NCBI GenBank assembly: GCA_026399205.1
Contig: JAPLRL010000083.1
Coordinates: 1-51,308, forward strand
DNA: 51,308 nt
Reading direction: 5' to 3'
From: Gammaproteobacteria bacterium
GTDB taxonomy: Bacteria > Pseudomonadota > Gammaproteobacteria > Legionellales > Legionellaceae
Each line of letters begins with the position of its first letter. The stretch's first letter is position 1. The position numbers were made by a program, and so were the translations under genes. Positions 37,431 to 46,282 of the stretch are shown here, in pieces. The notes below the pieces were generated by a model. The model saw only the letters and a program-made list of their open reading frames with translations, was not told the origin of the DNA and did no database searches.

Positions 37431-37546
37431 CTTAAGTTTTACCCCCTCCTCAACCCTCCCCCGCGAAGGGCTTCAACATACTGCTCACACTTCTAGCGCG
37501 GGTGAGGGAGTATTCGAGTGTAAAAAAGGTTAGGGACATTACCTAA
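37431..37546. repeat. Family III element, degenerate copy (116 bp)
   Basis: ACCCCCTCCTCAACCCTCCC and GCGGGTGAGGGAGTATTCGAG, then AGGTTAGGGACATTACCTAA, retain the interior and right end; the left end is reduced to CTTAAGTTTT. It begins right after the aroE stop TAA. The right-hand TA is at 37544-37545. Confidence 0.65.
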
Positions 37547-37549
37547 CAA

Positions 37550-37578
37550 TTGACAAACCCCACGAAGCAGTCTAATTT
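37550..37578 (+). promoter_or_regulatory. Possible promoter for the four-gene ligase unit
   Basis: A perfect TTGACA (37550-37555) is followed after 17 bases by TAATTT, only a 3/6 match to a -10 hexamer. It lies 36 bases before the ATG of the C39-like gene, the first of the unit. Confidence 0.35.
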
Positions 37579-37613
37579 CGAAAATACGCTGATTATTTTA
37601 AGTCTCGACTTGA

Positions 37614-38351
37614 ATGATACCTTTACAGATTCGTACTCAACCCGATGATGAAACGTGTGGTCCAACAAGCCTACACGCCATTTATCAACATTATGGGCTG
37701 CCTATTAGTCTGGAACAGATCATCCAAGAGGTCGAGCGCTCAGTCTCCGGTGGAACGCTTGCGCCACTCTTAGGGAAACACGCGTTACACAATCAGTTTG
37801 CATGTACGCTTTATGTGAATAATCTCAATCTATTTGACCCGACCTGGTTTGAAAATGAACACACTCCCGCTTCTTTTTTAATTAAGAAATTACGGGCTCA
37901 ACGGGCCTATCAACGCGGGCGCGCTACGATTCAAGCGTCTCATGCCTATGAAAACTTCTTGGAAATGGGTGGCTGCATTCGCTTTAGAACCTTAAACATC
38001 AGCTTATTTAAAAAGTATTTTGAGCAGAACATCCCTATTTTAACCGGCCTCAGTGCGACTTATTTATATCAATGTGCTAGAGAATGGACAACGCCAGAGG
38101 GCGAGTGTGTTTACGATGATGTTCGAGGGGCTCCTTGTGGTCATTTTGTTGTCCTTTGTGGGTATGATGAAAAAAAACGCCTGGTTGTCGTGGCTGATCC
38201 GCATCGTGAAAATCCGATTTCGCATAATAATTATTACAAAGTATCCATCAGCAGACTCATTAATGCGATTATGTTAGGCGTCTATACGTTTGATGCAAAC
38301 TTATTGGTGATTCAACCGCAAGGAACTGCTACATGCAAACCATTATTGTAA
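37614..38351 (+). CDS. C39-like cysteine peptidase of a ligase cluster
   Basis: The papain/C39-like fold is marked by Cys15 in DDETCGPTSLHA near the very N-terminus, His in APCGHFVVLCGYD (about residue 180), and Asp in VVADPHREN. A C39 peptidase normally cleaves leader peptides at double-glycine sites; here it has no ABC transporter domain or signal peptide and is cytoplasmic. It overlaps the following RimK-like gene by 19 bases, indicating translational coupling. In this company it may trim a precursor or transfer an acyl or aminoacyl group (transglutaminase-like). The substrate is unknown. Length is 245. Confidence 0.75.
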   Translation: MIPLQIRTQPDDETCGPTSLHAIYQHYGLPISLEQIIQEVERSVSGGTLAPLLGKHALHNQFACTLYVNNLNLFDPTWFENEHTPASFLIKKLRAQRAYQRGRATIQASHAYENFLEMGGCIRFRTLNISLFKKYFEQNIPILTGLSATYLYQCAREWTTPEGECVYDDVRGAPCGHFVVLCGYDEKKRLVVVADPHRENPISHNNYYKVSISRLINAIMLGVYTFDANLLVIQPQGTATCKPLL

Positions 38352-39787
38352 CCGATAACCCAGATGGCTGGCACTTCCTGTCTCCTCAAGCAACCGTGGT
38401 GTCAACGCAAACCTACTTATCGGATCCGCGCTATCAACAACCTAAATCATTACGGATCATCAATCTGTGCCAGTCTTATGAACATCAAACCATTGGTTAT
38501 TATGTGTCTTTACTGGCGCATGCACGGGAGCATAAAGTTATGCCCAGCGTTGATAGCATCCAAGATGTTTTAAACAGTAGCCTTTCTAAAATTGTTTCCC
38601 AAGATGTAGATGAAGAAATCCAACATAGCTTGCATGATATCAAAACCGATTCTTTTATTTTGAGTCTTTATTTTGGGCAAAATATTGCTAAAAAATATGC
38701 GGAACTTTCCAAGCGCTTGCATGGCCTATTCCCGCTGCCTATGCTGCGCTTTACCTTAGTTAAGAAAAAGCGCTGGCAAATTAAACACGTCACCCCCCTC
38801 TCCTTGACGGATGTTCCTGAAAGCCACCTTGACTTTATGCAAGACGCTGCCGTTCAATATTTAGCCAAAAAACGCATTCATCAATGGCGAAAAAAACAGC
38901 GCTTTCACGATCTTGCCATTCTTATTGATCCCAGTGAAACACACCCCCCTTCTGATCAAAAAGCCATAGAAGCTTTTATTCATATTGGGGAAGAACTCGG
39001 ACTGAATGTAGATTTAATAGAAAAAAGTGACGCTAAAAACATCGCAGAATATGATGCGCTATTCATCCGCGCCACCACTTCAGTCAATCACCACACCTAT
39101 CGCCTCGCCAGACGCGCCACGCAAGAAAACATGGTGGTCATTGACGATCCTCAGTCTATCCTTAAATGTAGCAATAAAATTTATTTAGCCGAACTCATGA
39201 ACAGCCACCAGATCTTAACGCCTGAAACCACCTTTATCAGCAAATATGATAGCGCTTTGCCAGCCCTCGACTATCCTTGTGTATTAAAGCAGCCCGATGG
39301 TGCCTTTTCACAAGGGGTCATCAAAGTGGAAGATGCTAAAAACTTAAAAAAAGTCTTGCCTCATTTTTTTAAAACATCTGACATCATCCTGGTGCAATCG
39401 TATATCCCGACGACCTTTGACTGGCGCATTGGTATCATTAACAACAAACCGTTATTTGCCTGTCGCTATTATATGGTTGAAGGACACTGGCAAATATACA
39501 ACTGGTTAACCGAGGAAGGTAAACTAGGTGGACAAGTTGACACCATCCCCTTACATCTGGTGCCCGAAGGCATCATCAAAACAGCATTAAAATGCACGCG
39601 ACTCATTGGGAATGGCTTGTACGGTGTTGATTTAAAGTGTGATGGAAAAAAACAGTATGTAATTGAGGTCAATGACAATCCTAGCATTGATTTTGGTTTA
39701 GAAGACGAAGTCTTAGGTGAGGTTTTATATCAAGAAATCATGAAAGTCTTTCTTGAGCGTATTCGAAGGAAACATGGTTATGGGTAA
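38333..39787 (+). CDS. RimK-like ATP-grasp amide ligase with N-terminal RLAN-type domain
   Basis: ATP-grasp enzymes of this group join an amino acid, often glutamate, to a carboxylate. The N-terminal half (to about 200) matches the 'RimK-like ATP-grasp N-terminal' type: IIVTDNPDGWHF and INLCQSYEHQTIGYYVSLLA. The C-terminal half has the ATP-grasp pattern: NKIYLAELMNSHQILTPETT, PCVLKQPDGAFSQGV with the nucleotide-binding Lys, DWRIGIINNKPLFACRYY, and YGVDLKCDGKKQYVIEVNDN with metal-binding Glu/Asn. Length is 484. The ATG lies 19 bases inside the peptidase gene. The next gene's start lies inside this gene's last codons. The product is not known. Confidence 0.85.
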   Translation: MQTIIVTDNPDGWHFLSPQATVVSTQTYLSDPRYQQPKSLRIINLCQSYEHQTIGYYVSLLAHAREHKVMPSVDSIQDVLNSSLSKIVSQDVDEEIQHSLHDIKTDSFILSLYFGQNIAKKYAELSKRLHGLFPLPMLRFTLVKKKRWQIKHVTPLSLTDVPESHLDFMQDAAVQYLAKKRIHQWRKKQRFHDLAILIDPSETHPPSDQKAIEAFIHIGEELGLNVDLIEKSDAKNIAEYDALFIRATTSVNHHTYRLARRATQENMVVIDDPQSILKCSNKIYLAELMNSHQILTPETTFISKYDSALPALDYPCVLKQPDGAFSQGVIKVEDAKNLKKVLPHFFKTSDIILVQSYIPTTFDWRIGIINNKPLFACRYYMVEGHWQIYNWLTEEGKLGGQVDTIPLHLVPEGIIKTALKCTRLIGNGLYGVDLKCDGKKQYVIEVNDNPSIDFGLEDEVLGEVLYQEIMKVFLERIRRKHGYG

Positions 39788-41000
39788 ATATGCGTTATTT
39801 TCTGTCATTGGCATCGAACTTGAATACATGATTGTCGATCAACTCAATCTCAATATTCAGCCCAAAAGTGATGAGCTTATTAAAGCCATTTGTGGCGAAC
39901 TCACCAACGAGTGTGAGTTAGATGATCACACCTCGATCAGCAACGAATTGGTTTTACATGTTTTAGAGTTTAAAAATCATGATCCCCAACCTGCTACACC
40001 TGAACTTATCACCCAATTTCATCAAGCCATACAAAAAGTTCAACCTTTTTTGCGAGCAGAGAATTTATGTTTACTCCCTACCGCAAGCCATCCTTGGATG
40101 AACCCTCATACTGAAACACGTCGCTGGCCACATGATAACCATGATATCTATCAAACCTATGATCAGATTTTTAATTGCCAAGGTCACGGATGGTCTAATC
40201 TACAAAGCATGCATATCAATTTACCGTTCGCAAATGACACCGAATTTAATCTCCTGCATAATGCTATTCGCCTGCTCCTCCCACTCTTACCCGCCATAGG
40301 GGCAAGTAGCCCGATTCATGATGGGGTCCCTACAGGTGACCTAGACGCTCGCTTACGCTATTACAATACCAATCAAACCAATATCCCTCTCATCAGCGGA
40401 CACATCATTCCTGAATTCATTCAAAACGAGGCTGACTATCATCAACAGATTTTACAACCGATGTATCAGGAAATTCGTCCGTTTGATCCCAACAATATAT
40501 TACAGTTCGAGTGGCTTAATTCTCGTGGCGCGATTCCAAAGTTTGACTATAACGCCATAGAAATTCGCGTTCTTGATACCCAAGAGTGCGTGCGCGCTGA
40601 TCTCTCTATCGCACTCGCAGTCAACCACATTTTAAAATCATGGCAGCAAGAGCCTGAGCGTTATCTTAACACCCCCATCGACACGCTGTCGCTCAAACAA
40701 CTGTATCTTGATACCATCAAAGATGGGTTGAATGCACGTATCCATGACCGTAACTTATTAACACAATGGGGGCTCCCACACCACATCAACACCTGCCGAG
40801 AGGCTTGGGCCGCATTAATCAGTCAAAACGCGCATCACCTCGATATGCAATGCCAACAAACCTTAGATCATATTTTAACCCATGGTAACCTCAGTGAACG
40901 CATTCTCAACAATACGGGTCAACACCCCAGTCTTGAACGTTTAAAACACGTTTATCGAGACTTGGCAGCTTGTTTACTTGACAATCGCTTGTATCACTAA
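39780..41000 (+). CDS. GCS2-type carboxylate-amine (glutamate-cysteine-like) ligase
   Basis: This is a glutamine-synthetase-fold ATP ligase of the YbdK/GCS2 group, which couples a carboxylate (often gamma-Glu) to an amine. Seen: IGIELEYMIVD at the N-terminus (acidic metal ligands), SISNELVLHVLEF, GHGWSNLQSMHINLPF near residue 140, IEIRVLDTQECVRADLSIAL near residue 270. I use ATG 39780 (406 residues): GAAGGA sits nine bases ahead, and the start overlaps the previous stop by eight bases. The upstream TTG at 39753 is unlikely. Two different ATP ligases in one operon suggest sequential amide bonds in one product. Confidence 0.85.
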   Translation: MGKYALFSVIGIELEYMIVDQLNLNIQPKSDELIKAICGELTNECELDDHTSISNELVLHVLEFKNHDPQPATPELITQFHQAIQKVQPFLRAENLCLLPTASHPWMNPHTETRRWPHDNHDIYQTYDQIFNCQGHGWSNLQSMHINLPFANDTEFNLLHNAIRLLLPLLPAIGASSPIHDGVPTGDLDARLRYYNTNQTNIPLISGHIIPEFIQNEADYHQQILQPMYQEIRPFDPNNILQFEWLNSRGAIPKFDYNAIEIRVLDTQECVRADLSIALAVNHILKSWQQEPERYLNTPIDTLSLKQLYLDTIKDGLNARIHDRNLLTQWGLPHHINTCREAWAALISQNAHHLDMQCQQTLDHILTHGNLSERILNNTGQHPSLERLKHVYRDLAACLLDNRLYH

Positions 41001-41001
41001 C

Positions 41002-41703
41002 ATGCCTGAATTCACAATTATTCTAAGCTGTGAGCACGCGGTCAATACCATCCCTGCGCAATATCAAGCCGCGTTTCAGCCTTATGTCGCGTTACTGAAT
41101 ACCCATCAAGGATATGACATTGCAGCGCAACACATGGCGAGAAAAATAGCCTCCACCTGTCATCTCCCTTATGTTGAAGCTCAGACCTCGCGATTGCTCA
41201 TTGATTGCAATCGAAGTTTGTCCCACCGACAGTGTTTCTCCGCGATATCCAAACCCTTTGATGCTCAAACCAAACAGCAAATTATTCATGATTATTATTT
41301 ACCTTATCGCGAGGCTGTTTTATCGCATATCAAAACCGCAATCCAAGAACACCAAACCGTATTCCATCTGTCTATCCATAGTTTCACCCCGTGTCTCAAT
41401 GGCATCACACGCCGAACTGACATCGGACTCCTCTATGATTCTGCAAGACCTAAAGAACAAGCATTGGCCATCTCTTGGCTGCAATGGTTGAAACAGCACA
41501 CCCCGCAACACCGCATCAGACGAAATTATCCTTATTTGGGAAAATCCGATGGCTTCACCACTTACTGCCGTCGAGAATTCTCAGAAAACGACTATTTAGG
41601 ATTTGAAATCGAATTTAATCAGGGTACACTTGCTCAACCTGTTGAACAGTGTGCGCTAGAGGATATAATGTGTAAACTACTCAATAACGTAAATGCGAAT
41701 TAG
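41002..41703 (+). CDS. N-formylglutamate amidohydrolase family protein
   Basis: The family hydrolyses N-formylglutamate and similar N-acylated acidic amino acids with a zinc centre. The N-terminal block ILSCEHAVNTIPAQYQAAF matches the family's SCEHxxxxIP signature, later LIDCNRSLSHRQ, then HLSIHSFTPCLNG and YLGFEIEFNQG near the C-terminus. The ATG at 41002 follows the previous stop by one base (TAACATG), so coupling is likely; the frame from TTG 40978 is not needed. It ends at a TAG created by a family III element. In the cluster it could recycle or release a gamma-glutamyl or formyl group. The exact substrate is unknown. Confidence 0.85.
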   Translation: MPEFTIILSCEHAVNTIPAQYQAAFQPYVALLNTHQGYDIAAQHMARKIASTCHLPYVEAQTSRLLIDCNRSLSHRQCFSAISKPFDAQTKQQIIHDYYLPYREAVLSHIKTAIQEHQTVFHLSIHSFTPCLNGITRRTDIGLLYDSARPKEQALAISWLQWLKQHTPQHRIRRNYPYLGKSDGFTTYCRREFSENDYLGFEIEFNQGTLAQPVEQCALEDIMCKLLNNVNAN

Positions 41704-41921
41704 GCAACGTCCCTAAAGTTTTTTACGCTCGAATACCCCCTCTCCCGCGCTAGAAGCTTGAACAGCATGACAAAGTTCTTCGCGGGGGAGGGTTGGGGAG
41801 GGGGCAAAGCCTAAGCCCTTTGTAACCCCCTCCCTAACCCTCCCCCGCGTTCAGCATATGAGTTTTAACAGGGTTTATCGCGCGGGAGAGGGGACTGATC
41901 GGAGTATATGAAAACTTTAGG
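41700..41921. mobile_element. Family III element (copy 3), supplying a stop and a start codon
   Basis: It has the left end TTAGGCAACGTCCCTAAAG (41700 on), interior ACGCTCGAATACCCCCTCTC, GC-rich hairpins, and the right part GACTGATCGGAG followed by TATATGAAAACTTTAGG. The last bases GGGCGTTGCCTA are replaced. TA 41701-41702 plus G is the TAG stop of the amidohydrolase gene. The ATG at 41908 inside the right part is the start of the next gene. Confidence 0.8.
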
Positions 41922-42399
41922 AACCTTAAATCGTCATCTTGGCATCAGTCTCCTCGAGTGGATGTGTTGCCTGATGGTCATCTCATTAGGCTGTTGTATG
42001 GCTTTTCCCAACATCAGCCAATGGCTCTCGGTTTATCGCATGCGTGTAGTGAGTCACGATATTCAATCTGCGGTACACTATGCTAGAGTGTTAGCTTATC
42101 AACAAGGTGAATCTTATGGCTTATCGCCTTTACCTGGACAAACGCAGTGGTCAAACGGAATGCAGCTATTTAAAGCCAACGGGCAAACCCCTCCCAAAGT
42201 CATGCAAATGTGGCAATGGACAGCCTATCACCTTACCGTGAGATGGAAAGGCATGCAAGGCACTCAACGCGTGTTATTTGCACCACAACCCTCACATGCG
42301 ATGAGTAGCGGACATTTTTTGATAACCGTGGGAAAACTAAAAACAAACATCGTGTTAAACCGCTTGGGCCGATTGATAGAAGAGAAAGCGCATGACTAA
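41908..42399 (+). CDS. GspH/FimT-type pseudopilin
   Basis: The N-terminus MKTLGTLNRHLGISLLEWMC is a prepilin leader: cleavage after G12 would leave ISLLE, with the conserved Glu5, and a 20-residue hydrophobic helix. A polar globular domain follows, with WQWTAYHLTVRWKG and a C-terminal tail. It fits a minor pilin of type IV pili or type II secretion. The first residues MKTLG are coded by the end of a family III element, and the ribosome-binding site could be its GGAG three bases before the ATG. It overlaps the next pseudopilin gene by eight bases. No pilus assembly genes are in the window. Confidence 0.8.
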   Translation: MKTLGTLNRHLGISLLEWMCCLMVISLGCCMAFPNISQWLSVYRMRVVSHDIQSAVHYARVLAYQQGESYGLSPLPGQTQWSNGMQLFKANGQTPPKVMQMWQWTAYHLTVRWKGMQGTQRVLFAPQPSHAMSSGHFLITVGKLKTNIVLNRLGRLIEEKAHD

Positions 42400-42874
42400 A
42401 CGCACTGCAAAACGACTAGGGGTATTCATCGCCGTTATCGTCTTTCTCTTGGTTTTGGGGTATCACTATCTTCAATCTCAAAAACAACACCATATTTTGT
42501 TAGTCTCTAACCGTTTTGCCTTTACCATGAATGAAGCGCGAAGAGAGGCGATTCAACGGGGTGTCGCTGTCTCTGTTTGTGCCGTACAGCGTCAGCTTCC
42601 CTTGCGTTGTGGCCAACAAACAGACTGGGTGAATGGCTGGATGATGTTTACGGATGAAGCAGGCGCGAGTAAGCCTTTCATGCAAGAAAACGCCCCTCTC
42701 AAAGGCTTGATGATGAACGCTAATGTAGGATTGGTGACCTATAACTGGACGGGTGATTTACTCACCCCGCCGCTCACCTTGAAAGTGAGCATGCAAGGGT
42801 GTCACGGGCGCTCCGCTCGCGTGCTGACGGTTTCAGCAGATGGCAGTCTATTTACCGAACTCGCGCTTTGTTAA
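42392..42874 (+). CDS. GspH-like pseudopilin lacking the conserved Glu5
   Basis: The body is typical of GspH/FimU: LVSNRFAFTMNEARREAIQR, then VSVCAVQ, WVNGWMMFTDEAG, and a late Cys pair region (MQGCHGRS and ALC at the end), so a disulfide is likely. The N-terminus differs: MTKRTAKRLGVFIAVIVFLL has no Glu at +5 after the Gly, and the leader is basic. It may be an uncleaved membrane-anchored form or a tip pilin such as GspK-like proteins, where Glu5 is also absent. It is translated from inside the previous gene (overlap ATGACTAA). It is convergent with the beta-lactamase-like gene, seven bases away. Confidence 0.75.
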   Translation: MTKRTAKRLGVFIAVIVFLLVLGYHYLQSQKQHHILLVSNRFAFTMNEARREAIQRGVAVSVCAVQRQLPLRCGQQTDWVNGWMMFTDEAGASKPFMQENAPLKGLMMNANVGLVTYNWTGDLLTPPLTLKVSMQGCHGRSARVLTVSADGSLFTELALC

Positions 42875-42881
42875 TGGTATA

Positions 42882-44060
42882 TCACCGCTCGCGTAATAAA
42901 ATCTCATTCGCCAAACGGGTCAAACGACCATTAGAATGGCTAAACTGATTCACCATCACGACAATGCCTGTGTGGTTTTTAGGAAGTACCGCAATATAAG
43001 CACGAAACCCATCTGTCGCACCCGTTTTACCGATGAGCGCGTCAGGGTTAAAATGAGGATGAGCTATTTTTTTTACCCTATACGGCACAAAATGATAATG
43101 CTCGGGTCGACGAATTAAGCGTTGAACCGCGTTGGCTTGATTAAATGGGGTAATCACCCAGCCTAAACCAAACTGCATCCCCTCACTCGACAAATCATAA
43201 TAAGGAATTTGCGCAAGACGCATCGCGCGATGGATAGGCGCAGGAATCGATGGCTCCCCTACTGCTGCTTTTAAGTAATAGGCCATGTCTTTCACTGAAG
43301 CGCGCATTGCCCATGCCCCCCCTAATAACCCTGAGGGCAAGTAAGGTACCGGATTGCCTTGTGCGGTGAATCCTTGGGCTAAATACTTTTGATTTTCACG
43401 CCCAATATCTAAACCGGAGGTATGCATATTAAGCGGAGATAAAATATCTCGCTTCATGAGCTCAGGTAAAGAGGTACGTTCTTTTTTGGCTAATAATCGA
43501 CCTAAAACACCATAAGCAAAATTAGAATACAACATCTGGCTAGAGGGGGAAAACGCAAGAGAGGAGCTTTTCAAATAATAATAATATTTAAGCCGATTCG
43601 CAAAAGAAGCAGACGCATTATAAGGTAATCTTCGCGCATTAAAAGGCAGGCCTGATACGTGCGTCGCCAACTGTAAATACGTTACTTTTCCAATTGATTT
43701 CGAATGAGGAGTATCAAGGTAAGATTGGATCGGTTCAGACAATTGCGTTTGGCCACCAATAATATGCTTGGCAAGGATCATTCCGGTAAATGTTTTCGTC
43801 ACTGAACCTAATTCAAAAATCGTATCTTTAGTAACGGGAATATGCTTCGCTGGCACTGCCTCACCAAATACATACGTTCTGGTTTTACCATGACTCAATA
43901 TCACCATGGCCGCACCATGCACATGATATCTTTTCATGTAATCCATCATGCGCTGTTTCGCAAAACGTTCATTGAAGGATGCTGTTGAATTTGAGAACAA
44001 AGGTGCACTGATGAGGAGCACCATGAAAAAAATAACGTTTTTTATCCGGATTGAAGACAT
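42882..44060 (-). CDS. Class C beta-lactamase-like serine hydrolase
   Basis: A periplasmic serine hydrolase of the AmpC/penicillin-binding group. The N-terminus is a signal peptide (IKNVIFFMVLLISAPLFS, cleavage near residue 27). Motif 1 is S86-V-T-K89 in ELGSVTKTFTG, motif 2 Y178-S-N180 in MLYSNFAYG, motif 3 K345-T-G347 in LIGKTGATDGF. All three and the 392-residue length match class C beta-lactamases (AmpC), though DD-peptidase and esterase relatives share them. No ampR-type regulator is adjacent. It could give intrinsic beta-lactam resistance, but substrate use is not proven by sequence. Confidence 0.82.
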   Translation of the reverse strand: MSSIRIKNVIFFMVLLISAPLFSNSTASFNERFAKQRMMDYMKRYHVHGAAMVILSHGKTRTYVFGEAVPAKHIPVTKDTIFELGSVTKTFTGMILAKHIIGGQTQLSEPIQSYLDTPHSKSIGKVTYLQLATHVSGLPFNARRLPYNASASFANRLKYYYYLKSSSLAFSPSSQMLYSNFAYGVLGRLLAKKERTSLPELMKRDILSPLNMHTSGLDIGRENQKYLAQGFTAQGNPVPYLPSGLLGGAWAMRASVKDMAYYLKAAVGEPSIPAPIHRAMRLAQIPYYDLSSEGMQFGLGWVITPFNQANAVQRLIRRPEHYHFVPYRVKKIAHPHFNPDALIGKTGATDGFRAYIAVLPKNHTGIVVMVNQFSHSNGRLTRLANEILLRER

Positions 44061-44164
44061 AGGGCGCGCTCTTGTGATGATAAAGCATTGTAGTGCATAA
44101 CCACGTGAGCCTCAATACCATCATTAGGTGTTCAAACAACGTTCGATGCATCCGAGCCGCGACC

Positions 44165-44202
44165 GTGAGGGAGCGGAAGTTTTAAAAGTTCCGCTCCCTC
44201 AC
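44165..44202 (-). terminator. Hairpin terminator at the stop of the ABC ATPase gene
   Basis: GTGAGGGAGCGGAA and its exact complement (14 bp), extended after one mismatch by four A-T pairs, begin in the stop codon (44199-44201, TGA on the minus strand) of the ABC gene. No long T-run follows, so efficiency is uncertain. It is another palindrome sitting exactly at a gene end. Confidence 0.5.
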
Positions 44203-46013
44203 AACACGCTTTCTAACAAATGCTGCGTATACGGCTTCGTCGAATGAAATAAAATGTGTTCAACTGGCCCATGCTCAACCATTTCACCTGATTTCATCAC
44301 CAAGACGGTGTCGGCTAGATAAGACACCACGCTCATGTTATGGGTAATAAAAACATACGCAAGACCATGATCTCTTTGTAATTCTTTAAACAAATTTAAT
44401 ATTTGTGCCTGCACCGACACATCTAAGGCGCTGGTCGGCTCGTCACACACTAATACATCCGGATCGGTAGATAAAGCGCGTGCAATACTAATTCGCTGGC
44501 GTTGTCCCCCAGAAAACTCATGCGGATAACGCGTTAATGACGCTTGAGGTAAAGACACCTGATCTAAGAGCAGGCGTTGTTTGATTTGAATAGCAGACGC
44601 ACTCATTTTTTGAACACGCATGCCTTCGGCTAAAATGTCTGCGACCGTCATGCGTGGATCTAACGACGTATAGGGATCTTGAAACACCATTTGTACGGCT
44701 TTGCGATATCCGCGTAATTGGGACCGTGTCATCTGACAAAGCGGGGTTTGTCTAAAATAAATTTGCCCGCGACTGAGCGGATATAACCCTAACAACGCAC
44801 GACTTAGGGTCGTTTTACCCGATCCTGATTCGCCCACAATGGCCAGTGTTTTACCTTTAACCACCTGAAAGGAAATCCCCTCTACTGCGCGCAATAAGAC
44901 TTTACCTTGATAAAAGTGTTCCGCGTTGGTTTGAAAGGAGACACATATGTCGCGCGCTTCTAAGATCACTTCATTTTGAAAAACTACACTTTGCGATACG
45001 CCGCTTTCTTTCGGAGCTAACAAAGGCAATGGAGACACACTAGAATAAGCCTGTTCATACAAGTGACACCGAATCTCACTCTCCCCCCATGGCAATAAAG
45101 CGGGTTTTTCATGCTCACAGCGCGCAAATGCATGCTGACAACGTGGGTGAAAACGGCATCCTGTAGACCACGTACCAGGCGAAGGAACCTGGCCTGGCAT
45201 GACCTCTAATAAGGCGTCACGTTGTGCAAACGAAGGCACAGACGTCAGTAGCCGTTGTACATAAGGATGATGCACCTCCTTTAAAAAATCATCCACGCAA
45301 GACAATTGTACAATTTCACCGGCATACATCACACAAACACGATTGGCCACCGCCTTGACCACGCCTAAATCATGCGTAATGAGCAGCACACTCATCTTGC
45401 GCTGTTGTTGTAAGCGTTTTAATAGCTCTAAAATTTGTGCCTGAATCGTCACATCAAGGGCCGTGGTTGGCTCATCTGCAATCAACAGATCAGGATGTCC
45501 GGCTAAGGCCATCGCAATCACCACACGCTGTTTTTGCCCCCCCGATAATTGATGAGGATATTGAGAAAGTTTTATCAAAGGATCAGGTAGATCCACTTCA
45601 GTCAACGCCTCAATTAAACGCGCTTCCAATGCCGGCCCGCTCAAGCGTTCGTGGACTAAAAACGCCTCGGCTAATTGTGTGCGTATGGTTAAAACAGGAT
45701 TCAATGCAGTCATGGGCTCTTGAAAAACCATCCCCAAATGACGCCCACGCACCTCTCGCATTAAATACTCTGGCAACGTGAGTAACGCTTCATGATTCAG
45801 CGCAATTGAGCTAGCGTCGCCATAATACGCATAAGGTGGCAACAAGCGCATCATGGCGAGCGCCATGGCCGATTTACCACAGCCCGACTCACCCAGTAAC
45901 GCCACAATTTCGCCACTGCGAATCGTCAACGTAACTTCATCGATGATCTTTAACAATCGCTCACTGTGTTTAAACGCCACACGTAATTGATGCAATTCAG
46001 CTTGTGCGCTCAT
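44199..46013 (-). CDS. Fused double ABC ATPase for oligopeptide-type import (YejF-like)
   Basis: Two complete ABC domains: N-terminal Walker [10 protein letters not shown] (K47), signature LSGGQKQRV, Walker [14 protein letters not shown]-terminal Walker [10 protein letters not shown] (about 396), signature FSGGQRQR, Walker [13 protein letters not shown]. Between them is the oligopeptide-ABC C-terminal domain [15 protein letters not shown] with four cysteines. YejF, GsiA and related proteins have this form and energise uptake of short peptides (microcin C, glutathione). The 604 residues are longer than YejF (529). No permease or binding-protein genes adjoin, so the partner subunits must be encoded elsewhere. 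The call is firm for the domain; substrate is inferred. Confidence 0.93.
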   Translation of the reverse strand: MSAQAELHQLRVAFKHSERLLKIIDEVTLTIRSGEIVALLGESGCGKSAMALAMMRLLPPYAYYGDASSIALNHEALLTLPEYLMREVRGRHLGMVFQEPMTALNPVLTIRTQLAEAFLVHERLSGPALEARLIEALTEVDLPDPLIKLSQYPHQLSGGQKQRVVIAMALAGHPDLLIADEPTTALDVTIQAQILELLKRLQQQRKMSVLLITHDLGVVKAVANRVCVMYAGEIVQLSCVDDFLKEVHHPYVQRLLTSVPSFAQRDALLEVMPGQVPSPGTWSTGCRFHPRCQHAFARCEHEKPALLPWGESEIRCHLYEQAYSSVSPLPLLAPKESGVSQSVVFQNEVILEARDICVSFQTNAEHFYQGKVLLRAVEGISFQVVKGKTLAIVGESGSGKTTLSRALLGLYPLSRGQIYFRQTPLCQMTRSQLRGYRKAVQMVFQDPYTSLDPRMTVADILAEGMRVQKMSASAIQIKQRLLLDQVSLPQASLTRYPHEFSGGQRQRISIARALSTDPDVLVCDEPTSALDVSVQAQILNLFKELQRDHGLAYVFITHNMSVVSYLADTVLVMKSGEMVEHGPVEHILFHSTKPYTQHLLESVL

Positions 46014-46121
46014 CCTTGGCTTTGGTGGTGGGGTTTATTATATTTCAAGTTAACATAATTGCTGTGTTGGTTGTAGAACTTTATCGCTATACATCGGTAG
46101 GTCAGACGTGCGCCAATGCAC

Positions 46122-46276
46122 GTAGGGTGGACAAAGGAGCCAAACGCCAATCATGCAGGTCATTGGAAGCTATCGGGCGACGTGTCCACCGGTGGCTCGG
46201 AGCGGTGGTGGGCACGTCGCCCGATGGTTTCTTCTCATCCGGAAAATCCAGTGTCTGGCTCCTTTGTCCACCCTAC
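46122..46276. mobile_element. Family I inverted-repeat element (complete, 155 bp)
   Basis: Perfect 19-bp terminal repeats GTAGGGTGGACAAAGGAGC (46122-46140) and complement (46258-46276) surround the nested GGGCGACGTGTCCACCGG / GGGCACGTCGCCC palindrome. It is shorter than the copy at 18490-18678. Its right end is six bases from the stop of the 829-residue gene. Confidence 0.88.
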
Positions 46277-46282
46277 GCTTTC

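Noticed and set aside
42882-44060. Firm call as AmpC resistance gene
   Set aside because: The three motifs also occur in esterases and DD-peptidases of the same fold, and no ampR neighbour exists; I left the call at family level.
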